Assembly: GCF_029968035.1 (NCBI RefSeq)
Contig: NZ_JASCIQ010000025.1
Location: 62,001-126,000, forward strand
DNA length: 64,000 bases
Reading direction: 5' to 3'
DNA from: Streptomyces cavernicola
GTDB lineage: Bacteria > Actinomycetota > Actinomycetes > Streptomycetales > Streptomycetaceae
Within the stretch, counting starts at the first letter, position 1, and each line of letters begins with the position of its first letter. Both the position numbers and the translations under genes were made by a program. This document shows positions 18,765 through 26,677 of the stretch, one piece after another. Below the pieces are notes generated by a model. It was not told where the DNA came from and did no database searches. It saw nothing but the letters and a program-made list of their open reading frames with translations.

Positions 18765-20056
18765 ATGGGTGATGAGCAGCGACTGCGGATGGCCGAACTC
18801 GGTTCCGACGCGGCCTCGGCGATGCGGGTGGTGGCGCACTTCGACGCGCTCGCGGAGGGGGCGGCGTCCGAGGACTCAGGCGCCGAGCCTCCAGGCGCCG
18901 AGCCTCCAGGCGCCGAGCCTCCAGGCGCTGAGCCTCCAGGCGCTGAGCCTCCAGGCGCTGAGCCCTCGGACGCCGGCCCCGCGGACGCCGAGGCCGTGAT
19001 CCGCTCGGCCGCGCTGCTCGCCGGGTGCGTGGTCGGCGCCCGCCGCCCTTCGGGCCGGGTCGTGCGGTACGACGGCCGGGGCGAGCCACAGCCAGAACCA
19101 CCGCCAGGACCGCAGCCAGGACCGCAGCCGGGACCGCACTCGGCGGCGGCACCGGGCGGCGGCGACGGCACGGTATGGCTCGAACGTCCGGGCCCCGCAC
19201 ACGAATTGGACCCGGTGCTGCTCGACCGCCTGGCGCACACGCTGCGTGTCCTGGACGCCGGCCCGCCCGTGCCGCGCGCCGGTCTGCGGCTCGGCGACCC
19301 GGCCCTGGTCGAGGTGCTGCTCTCGGCGGAGGAGCGGCGGGCCGACCGGGTGCGGGCGGTCGAGCTGTCCGGCCTCGACCCGAGCCGGGACGTACGGGTC
19401 CTCGCGGTGTACGCGGACCGGGTGGGCCCGGTGGCCGAGCTGATCGCCCGGCTCTGCCCGGGTCCGCTGATCCGCTCGGCCCCGATCGGCAACCTGACGG
19501 CGGTCCTGACGCAGACCCCGTGCGACACCCGCCGCCTCTGCGACGAGCTGCACACCGCGCTCAGCGGCGACCTGTCCACACAGGGCGGCCCGGCGGCGGG
19601 CGCGGGCCCTGGGTGGGGATCGGCGAGCGGGTCGGGGTGTACGCGGCGCCGACGTCCTGGGCCCAGGCGCGGCGTGCGCTGCGCTTCGCCTCGTCCACGG
19701 TGCACGGCCGGCGGGCCGTGACGTACTCCGGGCTCGGCCCGCTCGACCTGCTCGCGGACATGCCGCTCGACCGGCTGCTCGCCGAGCGCGGCATCGCCCG
19801 TATCAACGCGCTCGCCTCCTCGTCCGCGGCGGGCGCGCAGGACGTGGACACCCTGGAGGCGTTCTGCGTGTACGGCTCGCTGCGCCGTACCGCCGCCGAA
19901 CTGCACGTCCACCACAGCACGGTGGCGAGCAGGCTGCTGCGCGTGGAGCGGGAGATGGGCTGGGATCTGGGCAGCTCGATCGACCGCTTCATGGCGACGC
20001 TGATCCTGATGCTGCGGCGTATGGCGCTGTCTTCGGGGGAGCTGGGGGCGGGGTAG
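18765..20056 (+). pseudogene. PucR/CdaR-type helix-turn-helix regulator, frameshifted near 19607
   Basis: Two overlapping frames together give one protein of about 430 residues. Frame 1 (from ATG 18765) carries the N-terminal part up to LSTQGGPAAGAGP. The continuation (WVGIGERVGVYAAPTSWAQ to the stop at 20056) is in another frame and ends in a PucR C-terminal HTH domain (LEAFCVYGSLRRTAAELHVHHSTVASRLLRVE). Restoring one C in the CCC run at 19607-19609 joins the frames exactly. It is either a real inactivating indel or a sequencing error in a GC-rich run. The N-terminal region also holds six GAEPP units, so the locus looks prone to slippage. Confidence 0.82.
18879..18968. repeat. 15-bp tandem repeat (six units, GAEPP)
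   Basis: Six consecutive 15-bp units of the type GGCGCCGAGCCTCCA encode GAEPP five times plus GAEPS. The units differ by a single silent C/T change, which indicates recent expansion. The unit length preserves the frame. Confidence 0.9.
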
Positions 20057-20197
20057 CGGGCGGGTGGGCCGATGAGCGGCGGACGAGGGGGCTCAGACGG
20101 GCGTCGGCCGGGAGAGCGGATCGCCCGACACCTGTCTGCTGCGCGGCGCGGAAGGGGCCGAGCACAATCGTCCGGACACGGCAGAAAGGGCCCCACC

Positions 20198-20764
20198 ATG
20201 ACCACCACACCCACGACTCCCGTCATCGACCCCCGGCGCACCTGGTCCCTCGTGGAGGAACGCCTCGCCGCCACCACGAACGAGCGGCACCGGGTCGTGC
20301 TGAGTGTGGTCCTGGAACACATGAAGGCCGAGGCCGCGGCCGACCTGGACGGCCTGATGGCGACGCTGTCGCCCGAGCCCGACTACCACTTCTGGACCGG
20401 CGGCAAGGACTTCGGCCCGAAGACGACGGAGGGGGTGCGCACGTACTACGCGAACTTCGTCGCCTCGAACACGAACGTCCTGGAGTACGAGATGGAGCGC
20501 CTCGTGGTCGACGACCACTGCCTCGTCACGGAGGGCCTGCTGAAGCAGATCTATCCCGGGGCGTACGCGGCTGCGCACGGCTTTCCCGTCGACGACGAGT
20601 CGGCGGACTATCTGATCGTGAATCGTCAGTTGCTGCTGTGGCCGGTGGATGCGGAGGGGCGCATCCAGGGTGAGGACTCCTACAGCTCGGGTCCGGTGAG
20701 CATCACGAAGCTGACGTTCGACCAACTCCCGCAGGGGTACGTGGAGTTGGTCCACGCGCACTGA
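20198..20764 (+). CDS. Nuclear transport factor 2 (SnoaL-like) family protein
   Basis: A 188-residue soluble protein with the NTF2/SnoaL cone fold pattern: a helical N-terminus (VVLSVVLEHMKAEAAADLDGLMATLSPEPDYHFW) then GVRTYYANFVASNTNVLEYEMERLVVDD and LLLWPVDAEGRI. Members are polyketide cyclases, isomerases or small-molecule hydrolases acting on a hydrophobic pocket. AAAGGG precedes the ATG by eight bases. It stands alone between the frameshifted regulator and a convergent GntR gene; its substrate is unknown. Confidence 0.78.
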   Translation: MTTTPTTPVIDPRRTWSLVEERLAATTNERHRVVLSVVLEHMKAEAAADLDGLMATLSPEPDYHFWTGGKDFGPKTTEGVRTYYANFVASNTNVLEYEMERLVVDDHCLVTEGLLKQIYPGAYAAAHGFPVDDESADYLIVNRQLLLWPVDAEGRIQGEDSYSSGPVSITKLTFDQLPQGYVELVHAH

Positions 20765-20774
20765 TCCTTCCCCA

Positions 20775-21030
20775 CCCCGCCCCTTCCCGAAAGCCTCCGG
20801 CGGTGTTCGTTCGGCTTTCCCGCCGTCGTGGCTGGTCGCGCAGTTCCCCGCGCCCCTTAAAAACCAGGCCTGTCGGGGCTGAATCCAGCCCCTCCGGCGT
20901 TTGAGATGGGGGTCCCCCTGCTCGAGCGAAGCCGAGAGCTTGGGGGAGGGGGTCCGGGGGCTGGCCCCCGATGCCGTATGCGGCCACGCGGCGGCAGCCG
21001 CATATCGGACACAGCCGGGAAGGGGCGGGG
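20775..21030. repeat. Modular GC-rich repeat A, with perfect 15-bp terminal inverted repeats
   Basis: Starts with CCCCGCCCCTTCCCG (20775-20789) and ends with its exact reverse complement (21016-21030). Inside are the shared modules GGTCGCGCAGTTCCCCGCGCC and CTCCGGCGTTTGA plus GC-rich hairpins. The copy fills the gap between two convergent genes, starting 10 bases after one stop and ending 24 bases before the other, so each end reads as a 3'-UTR motif of its gene. No coding content. Confidence 0.88.
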
Positions 21031-21054
21031 AGGGGATCCAAAAAGCCCGAAGGG

Positions 21055-21750
21055 CTAGCCCTCGGTCGCTCGGGGGGCGCGGGTGCGTTCGTGGTACGTG
21101 GCACGCGTGTGCTCCGTATGCGCCCGCATCACCCGAGTCGCCCGCTCCTCGTCCCGCTCGCTGATCGCCGCGATCAACTCCCGGTGCTCGATCCACGACT
21201 GCTCACCACGCTGCCGCGCCACCGGCGTGTAGTACCAGCGCACCCGCCGGTCCACCTGCCCCGCGAGCTCCGCGAGGACGAGGTTGCCGGCCAGCTCCAT
21301 CACCTTGGCGTGGAACGCCGCGTTGGCCGCGACGACCTTGTCCACCTCGCCGTCGGCGACGGCCTGTTCGCCGCCCGCGCAGAGCTCCTCGAGCGCGGCG
21401 ATGCCCGCCGAGTTGGCGTTGGCCGCGGCGAGCCGGGCGGCCTCGGCCTCCAACAGCGTGCGGACCGTGAGGAGTTGATCGGCCTCCGCCTCCGTCGGCT
21501 CGTGCACGAACGCGCCCTGCGCGGGCCGCAGATCGACCCAGCCCTCGGTGTTGAGCCGCTGCAGCGCCTCGCGCACCGGCTGCCTCGACACCCCGAGGTG
21601 CCCGGCGAGTTCGCTCTCGACCAGGTGCTGGCCGGGGCGCAGGGCGCGGGTGGTGATGAGTTCGAGCAGCGCTTCGTAGACCCGCTCGCGCAGCGGGCCC
21701 GGCCGCTCCAGTTTCGGCACGGCACCGTGCGGCAGTCCTGTGGACAACAT
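21055..21750 (-). CDS. GntR family transcriptional regulator (FCD/FadR type)
   Basis: A 231-residue regulator with an N-terminal winged helix (ERVYEALLELITTRALRPGQHL, then LAGHLGVSRQPVREALQRLNTEGWV, residues about 20-80) and an all-helical FCD ligand domain (about 95-220), including AAFHAKVMELAGN and WIEHRELIAAIS with potential metal/ligand His residues. FCD regulators respond to carboxylic acids and similar metabolites. A 13-bp box upstream is nearly identical to one in the oxalate/formate carrier promoter, suggesting both autoregulation and control of that cluster. ATG 21750 follows GGGGGA. Confidence 0.9.
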   Translation of the reverse strand: MLSTGLPHGAVPKLERPGPLRERVYEALLELITTRALRPGQHLVESELAGHLGVSRQPVREALQRLNTEGWVDLRPAQGAFVHEPTEAEADQLLTVRTLLEAEAARLAAANANSAGIAALEELCAGGEQAVADGEVDKVVAANAAFHAKVMELAGNLVLAELAGQVDRRVRWYYTPVARQRGEQSWIEHRELIAAISERDEERATRVMRAHTEHTRATYHERTRAPRATEG

Positions 21751-21813
21751 CGCGGTCCCCCTCGTCGCTCAGGAGCGACCGCCACAGACGCAGCCGCCGC
21801 TACTCACGTTGGC

Positions 21814-21826
21814 TATCGTCTACAGT
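21814..21826 (-). promoter_or_regulatory. Putative GntR operator, copy 1 (autoregulatory)
   Basis: On the minus strand it reads ACTGTAGACGATA, 64 bp upstream of the GntR ATG. It matches 12 of 13 bases of the box at 25594-25606. The core TGTAGAC resembles the TGT-N2-ACA half palindromes used by FadR-type regulators. A neighbouring partial direct repeat (GTAGAC) extends the site. Confidence 0.6.
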
Positions 21827-21889
21827 CTACCGAGCACAATGGCCAGTACACAGGGGAGTCGGGCTCGTCACAGTGGCCGAATCCGGCCG

Positions 21890-22846
21890 TTACGGGCAGC
21901 GCACGACCTGTCCGGCGTACGACAGGTTCCCACCGAAGCCGAAGAGCAGCACCGGCGCCCCGTGCGGGATCTCGCGCCGCTCGACCAGCTTGGACAGGGC
22001 CAGCGGGATGCTCGCGGCCGAGGTGTTGCCGGACTCCACGACATCCCGGGCGACGACGGCGTTGACGGCCCCGATGCGCTCGGCGACGGGCTCGATGATG
22101 CGCAGGTTGGCCTGGTGCAGGACGACCGCGGCGAGGTCCTCGGGGCGGAGGCCGGCGCGCTCGCACACCTTGCGGGCGATGGGCGGGAGTTGAGTGGTCG
22201 CCCAGCGGTAGACGCTCTGCCCCTCCTGCGCGAAGACGGGCGGCGTGCCCTCGATCCGGACGGCGTGCCCCATCTCCGGCACCGAGCCCCACAGCACGGG
22301 GCCGATGCCGGCCTCCTCGCCGTCCGGCACGGCCTCCACGACGGCGGCGCCCGCACCGTCACCGACCAGGACGCAGGTCGTACGGTCGCTCCAGTCCGTG
22401 ACCTCGGACATCTTGTCGGCGCCGATGACGAGCGCGCGGGTCGCCGAACCGGCGCGGATCGCGTGGTCGGCGGTGGCCAGGGCGTGCGGGAACCCGGCGC
22501 AGACCACGTTCAGGTCGAGCACGGCGGGCGAGGGCATGCCGAGGCGGGCGGCGACGCGGGCCGCGGTGTTCGGGGAGCGGTCCACGGCGGTGGAGGTGGC
22601 GACGACGACTAGGTCGATCTCCTCGGCGGTGCGGCCCGCGGCGGCGAGAGCCTTGGCGGCGGCCTGCGCGGCGAGCGCGTCGACCGGCTCCTCGGGGCCC
22701 GCGATGTGCCGGGTGCGGATGCCGACGCGGCTGCTGATCCACTCGTCGCTGGTGTCGACGAGCTTGGCCACGTCTGCGTTCGTGAGCACCTTCGCGGGCT
22801 GGTGGTGGCCGACCGCGGTGATACGCGTGCCGTTCGTGCCGTACAT
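21890..22846 (-). CDS. Ketoacyl-ACP synthase III (FabH-like)
   Basis: A 318-residue KAS III. The catalytic triad is visible: Cys116 in LDLNVVCAGF, His244 in VLHQANLRI and Asn274 in ESGNTSAAS. The DEWISSRVGIRTRHIA segment near residue 35 is a FabH/KAS III signature. Members condense acyl-CoA with malonyl-ACP, or in some secondary pathways transfer acyl groups. The gene lies apart from fabD/acpP/fabF, so it is not the housekeeping fab copy. ATG 22846 fits the family N-terminus; an upstream open extension lacks similarity. It is on the same strand as the downstream GntR gene, separated by about 140 bp. Confidence 0.9.
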   Translation of the reverse strand: MYGTNGTRITAVGHHQPAKVLTNADVAKLVDTSDEWISSRVGIRTRHIAGPEEPVDALAAQAAAKALAAAGRTAEEIDLVVVATSTAVDRSPNTAARVAARLGMPSPAVLDLNVVCAGFPHALATADHAIRAGSATRALVIGADKMSEVTDWSDRTTCVLVGDGAGAAVVEAVPDGEEAGIGPVLWGSVPEMGHAVRIEGTPPVFAQEGQSVYRWATTQLPPIARKVCERAGLRPEDLAAVVLHQANLRIIEPVAERIGAVNAVVARDVVESGNTSAASIPLALSKLVERREIPHGAPVLLFGFGGNLSYAGQVVRCP

Positions 22847-23009
22847 GGTGCGGGGCCTCTCCGACGCCGGGGTGCTGAACAGGAGGCCCAGTCTTGTTAG
22901 CGACTCACGGGTACGACGGCACGCAAGGTGACAGTTTTCGGCCGCAGTCATTGGAGCTTTCACACCATTGCCGCACGTGGACTGCCCGTCGAGCCGCCAC
23001 TCCCCCTGC

Positions 23010-23186
23010 CGAACAGCCTCGGGGCTACGCCCCGGACCCCGGTCGTTGTTCGGCTGCCCGCTACGTCGTGGCTGGTCGCGCAGTTCCCCGCGCCCCTATC
23101 GGGGCCCCACCTCAGCCCGAATCCAGCCCCTCCGGCGTTTGAGGAGCGGGGTCTGGGGCGGAGCCCCAGTTCGGGAAGGGGCGGGG
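23010..23186. repeat. Modular GC-rich repeat B (right end intact)
   Basis: Contains the core (GGCTGGTCGCGCAGTTCCCC near 23062), the CTCCGGCGTTTGA module (about 23129) and the right end CGGGAAGGGGCGGGG (23172-23186), which reads as CCCCGCCCCTTCCCG 11 bases after the methyltransferase stop on the minus strand. The left terminal motif is missing. With flanking sequence it occupies the 351-bp gap before the KAS III gene; I see no gene here. Confidence 0.78.
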
Positions 23187-23197
23187 TGGGGAAAAGC

Positions 23198-23863
23198 TCA
23201 GCGGAGCCGGCGTGCCCTCAGCACCACGTCCTCGTGGTGGTGGGCCCCCGCCCCGCCCTCGATCACCCGCGGCCGCCGCTCGGAGACCTGGACCTCCCAG
23301 TCCACACCGAGGAGCGCCGCGACCGTGTCCGGCAGGACATAGTCGGCCGGGTCGAAGCCCGCCTCCCGGGCGTGCTCCGGGTCCACGACATGGTGGACGA
23401 CGAGCAGCACGCCCCCGGCCGCGACTGCGGAGAGGAGCGCACGCTCGGCCGCCCCCTCCGGCGTACGCAGCAGCGCCGGGTACTGGGCGGAGACCAGGTC
23501 GTACGAGCCGGACGGCAGCGCCGCCTCGGTCAGTTCGGCGTGCACCCAGCGCACCGGGACCCCCGCGTCCGCCGCGTGCACGGCCGCCCGGTCGAGGGCC
23601 ACGCCGGAGACCTCGACCGCGGTCACGTCCCAGCCGCCGCGGGCGAGCCAGATCGCGTCCGCGCCCTCGCCGCAGCCGACGTCGAGGGCGCGGCCGGGGG
23701 TGAGCCCGGCGACCTCGGCGACGAGCGCGCCGTTGGGCCGGCCGCTCCACAGTTGCTGTCGGTCGGCGTACCTGTCGTCCCACTCGGCCCGCACCCCGGG
23801 GTCGCCGAGGTAGCCGTCGGGGGTCTCGGACGCGGGCGTTCCCGCTGCGATGTCGTCGGTCAT
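23198..23863 (-). CDS. Class I SAM-dependent methyltransferase
   Basis: A 221-residue Rossmann-fold methyltransferase. Motif I is ALDVGCGEGADAIWLA (about 53), motif II VTAVEVSGVAL, motif IV-like YDLVSAQYPALL and a later GGVLLVVHHVVDPEH. The N-terminus (EWDDRYADRQQLWSGRPN) matches small tellurite-resistance/thiopurine-type methyltransferases common in actinomycetes. The substrate is unknown. ATG 23863 is the first codon consistent with the family; a longer open frame is not supported. Confidence 0.85.
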   Translation of the reverse strand: MTDDIAAGTPASETPDGYLGDPGVRAEWDDRYADRQQLWSGRPNGALVAEVAGLTPGRALDVGCGEGADAIWLARGGWDVTAVEVSGVALDRAAVHAADAGVPVRWVHAELTEAALPSGSYDLVSAQYPALLRTPEGAAERALLSAVAAGGVLLVVHHVVDPEHAREAGFDPADYVLPDTVAALLGVDWEVQVSERRPRVIEGGAGAHHHEDVVLRARRLR

Positions 23864-23949
23864 GGGGCCACCGTGCCCCGGCCTCCCCCGCCGCACCCAG
23901 AAAACTTGCCGGTACGGCAAAAGCCCGGCCCGCCGCGGCCCGCCGCGGC

Positions 23950-24078
23950 TCACCCGGTGAACAGCTGGGTCGCCTTCCGTACGAGTTCGTAGAGCCCGTA
24001 CGCGAGCGGAAGCCCCACCCACAGCCAGGCGAAGGCGGTCAGGGCGCGGCGGTCAGGCCTTGCGTCGGGGCGCAGCAT
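23950..24078 (-). CDS. MFS transporter small subunit (42-residue membrane peptide)
   Basis: A 42-residue open frame: a basic N-terminus (MLRPDARPDRRAL), one membrane span (TAFAWLWVGLPLAYGLYEL) and a short basic tail. Its ATG lies inside the 3' end of the OFA-type transporter gene (26-bp overlap). Tiny proteins of this type follow oxalate/formate-type MFS genes in actinomycetes and are annotated as MFS small subunits. Overlap, orientation and composition support a real gene; its function, perhaps stabilising the carrier, is inference. Confidence 0.75.
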   Translation of the reverse strand: MLRPDARPDRRALTAFAWLWVGLPLAYGLYELVRKATQLFTG

Positions 24079-25435
24079 CGGGTTCCTTCCCGGGGGCGGG
24101 GACGGGGGCGGGCCCGGCTCCTGCCGGTGCGTGGTGGTGGCGGGCGTGGACGGGCCGGATCAGCTCGTTCGCGGCGAAGCCGACGAGCAGCAGGCCGATC
24201 ATCACCGTGAACGAGAGCCCGTACAGGCCGGGGCCGCTCTTGCCCGCGGCCTCCTGCGAGTCGGCGACATGGTTGACGATCAGCGGGCCGAGCACGCCGG
24301 CCGTGGACCAGGCGGTGAGCAGCCGGCCGTGGATGGCGCCGACCTCGTACGTGCCGAACAGGTCCTTCAAGTACGCCGGGACGGTGGCGAAGCCGCCGCC
24401 GTAGAAGGAGAGGATCACCAGGGCGCAGCAGATGAACAGCGGCTTGGAGGCGTCGCCGAACTGGGCGATGAGGAGGTACATGAGCGCGCCGACGCCGAGG
24501 TAGAGCCGGTACACGTTCTTGCGGCCGATGAGGTCGGAGGTGGAGGACCAGCCGAGGCGGCCTGCCATGTTGGCGGCGGAGAGCAGCGCGACGAAGCCGG
24601 CCGCTGCGGGGACGGAGACCGGGGTCGGGGTGTCGGCGAAGAAGTCCGTGATCATCGGGGCGGCCTTCTCCAGGATGCCGATCCCCGCGGTGACGTTCAT
24701 GCAGAGGACGAGCCACAGCAGCCAGAACTGGGGCGTACGGAGGGCCTGCCGGGCGGAGACCTGCGGGCCCGCGGGCACGGCGCCCCGCTCCCCCGCCGAA
24801 GCACCCCGCTCCCCCGCCTCGGCGACGGCCCCGGCCGGGACGCGGACGAGCAGCACGCCGAGCGTCATGAACACCGCGTACGTCACGCCGTGCACGAGGA
24901 ACGCGAGGGCGATGCCGCCGCTGTCCGTGCCGAAGGACGCCAGCATCTGCGAGGACCAGGGCGAGGCGATGAGCGCGCCGCCGCCGAAGCCCATGATGGC
25001 GATGCCGGTGGCCATGCCGGGCCGGTCCGGGAACCACTTGATGAGCGTGGAGACGGGCGAGATGTAGCCGATGCCGAGCCCGATGCCGCCGACGAAGCCG
25101 TAGCCGAACACGATCAGCCAGTACTGCTCGGTGACGGCGCCGAGCGCGGCGAGCAGGAACCCGGAGGAGAAGCAGCACAGCGCGACCGTCATCGCCCAGC
25201 GCGGGCCGTTGCGTTCGACGAGGGTGCCGCCGAACGCGGCGGAGAGGCCGAGCATCACGATGCCGAGCTGGAAGGGCAGCGCGCTCTGGGTGCCGGAGAG
25301 GCCGAGGGCCGATTCGAGCGGCGGCTTGAACACACTCCAGGCGTAGGCCTGTCCGATGGAGAGGTGCACGGAGAGCGCGGCCGGCGGCACCAGCCAGCGG
25401 CTCCATCCCGGCGGGGCGAGAGGCGGGGTGGTCAT
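24053..25435 (-). CDS. OFA-type MFS transporter (oxalate/formate antiporter family)
   Basis: A 460-residue, 12-span major facilitator. N-terminal features are PPAALSVHLSIGQAYAWSVFKPPLE (OFA signature region) and a loop-2/3-like segment GGTLVERNGPRWAM; later YISPVSTLIKWFPDRPGMATG and MGFGGGALIASPW. OFA carriers exchange or import small carboxylates such as oxalate and formate. The formate dehydrogenase genes start divergently 250 bp away, which supports formate or oxalate as substrate. ATG 25435 places the first span correctly; an extended frame upstream is not coding. The 3' end overlaps the 42-residue partner gene. Confidence 0.88.
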   Translation of the reverse strand: MTTPPLAPPGWSRWLVPPAALSVHLSIGQAYAWSVFKPPLESALGLSGTQSALPFQLGIVMLGLSAAFGGTLVERNGPRWAMTVALCCFSSGFLLAALGAVTEQYWLIVFGYGFVGGIGLGIGYISPVSTLIKWFPDRPGMATGIAIMGFGGGALIASPWSSQMLASFGTDSGGIALAFLVHGVTYAVFMTLGVLLVRVPAGAVAEAGERGASAGERGAVPAGPQVSARQALRTPQFWLLWLVLCMNVTAGIGILEKAAPMITDFFADTPTPVSVPAAAGFVALLSAANMAGRLGWSSTSDLIGRKNVYRLYLGVGALMYLLIAQFGDASKPLFICCALVILSFYGGGFATVPAYLKDLFGTYEVGAIHGRLLTAWSTAGVLGPLIVNHVADSQEAAGKSGPGLYGLSFTVMIGLLLVGFAANELIRPVHARHHHAPAGAGPAPVPAPGKEPDAAPRRKA

Positions 25436-25593
25436 GGTCGCGAACTCTAGGAACGCCGCAGGGCAGTTGGGAAGAGCGCGAACGACGTTCGGTCCGCCGA
25501 CAACGGCGTTCAGGGGCTCGGGACGTGTCCGTGAAGGCGCCGGGTCAACGCTCGGCAAGGTGCTGCGCGAACCCTTGCCGCCCCAACCCCCAT

Positions 25594-25606
25594 ACTGTAG
25601 ACAATA
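25594..25606 (+). promoter_or_regulatory. Putative GntR operator, copy 2 (carrier/dehydrogenase divergent promoter)
   Basis: ACTGTAGACAATA lies between the divergent MFS carrier and the reductase-formate dehydrogenase genes. It differs at one base from the box before the GntR gene. The centre TGTAGACA is a TGT-N2-ACA palindrome. It sits 82 bp before the reductase GTG, suitable for controlling both directions. Confidence 0.62.
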
Positions 25607-25687
25607 TTTCGTCGACACCGTGCGACTCCCTTGAAGCGCTCCCGGTGCTTCAACTCCTCGGTCCCCTCAACCGACAGGAGCCACACC

Positions 25688-26677
25688 GTGAAAGTCGCAG
25701 TTCTCGGCGCCGGAGCGATCGGCGCCTACGTCGGGGCCGCGCTGCACCGCGCCGGCGCCGATGTCCATCTCATCGCCCGTGGACCGCACTTGGCGGCCAT
25801 GAGGCAGCACGGAGTGCGTGTGCTCAGCCCTCGCGGCGACTTCACCGCGCGGCCGCACTGCACCGACGACCCGGCCGAGATCGGCCCGGTCGACCATGTC
25901 TTCCTGGGCCTGAAGGCGACCTCGTACGCGGCGTGCGGGCCGCTCGTGGCGCCTCTGCTCCAGGAGCACACCAGCGTGATCGCCGCCCAGAACGGCATCC
26001 CCTGGTGGTACTTCCACCGGCACGGCGGGCCGCACGACGGGCACCGCGTCGAGAGCGTCGACCCCGGCGGCTCGGTCAGCGCGGTGCTCGCCCCGCAGCG
26101 GGCCGTCGGCTGCGTGGTGTACGCGGCGACGGAGCTCGAAGGGCCGGGCGTCGTACGGCACTTGGAGGGCACCCGGTTCTCGATCGGCGAGCCCGACCGG
26201 TCCGTGTCCAAGCGCTGCCTGGAGTTCAGCGAGGCCATGCAGGCGGGCGGCCTGAAGTGCCCGGTCGAGCCCGAGCTGCGCGAGGACATCTGGATCAAGC
26301 TCCTCGGCAATATCTCGTTCAATCCGATCAGCGCCCTGACCAGGGCCACCATGCGGCAGATGTGTCTGCACGGCACGACCCGCGAGGTGATCGAGCAGAT
26401 GATGCAGGAGACCCTGGCCGTCGCGCACACGCTGGGCTGCCGGCCCGGCATCTCGGTGGAGAAGCGCATCGCGGGCGCCGAACGCGTCGGCGACCACCGC
26501 ACCTCCACGCTCCAGGACCTGGAGAAGGGCAAGCCCCTGGAGCTGGACGTGCTGCTCGCCGCCGTCGTCGAACTCGCGGGCGTCAGCGGCGTCCCGGTGC
26601 CCACGCTCCGTACCGTGCACGCGCTCTCCGACCTGCTCGCCCACCAGACCGCCCCGCCGACAAGGAGCGCGGCATGA
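25688..26677 (+). CDS. Ketopantoate reductase-like (2-dehydropantoate 2-reductase) protein
   Basis: A 329-residue NADP-binding protein starting VKVAVLGAGAIGAYVGAAL (ApbA/PanE Rossmann motif). The ApbA C-terminal domain carries LREDIWIKLLGNISFNPISALTRA (about 200), with the catalytic-type Lys and Asn, and a later Glu/Ser region. In this family the enzyme reduces a 2-keto acid; in this setting, stop-to-start overlapped with formate dehydrogenase genes, the substrate may be another 2-oxo acid. GTG start is set by CAGGAG eight bases upstream. First gene of the fdh operon. Confidence 0.85.
   Translation: MKVAVLGAGAIGAYVGAALHRAGADVHLIARGPHLAAMRQHGVRVLSPRGDFTARPHCTDDPAEIGPVDHVFLGLKATSYAACGPLVAPLLQEHTSVIAAQNGIPWWYFHRHGGPHDGHRVESVDPGGSVSAVLAPQRAVGCVVYAATELEGPGVVRHLEGTRFSIGEPDRSVSKRCLEFSEAMQAGGLKCPVEPELREDIWIKLLGNISFNPISALTRATMRQMCLHGTTREVIEQMMQETLAVAHTLGCRPGISVEKRIAGAERVGDHRTSTLQDLEKGKPLELDVLLAAVVELAGVSGVPVPTLRTVHALSDLLAHQTAPPTRSAA

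Noticed and set aside
18879..18968. Regular 15-bp repeats as a possible CRISPR or integration site
   Set aside because: The units are contiguous without spacers and encode GAEPP in frame.
20775..21030. Repeat with terminal inverted repeats as an insertion sequence
   Set aside because: It is 256 bp, has no transposase and I see no target-site duplication; at most a MITE-like or 3'-UTR element.
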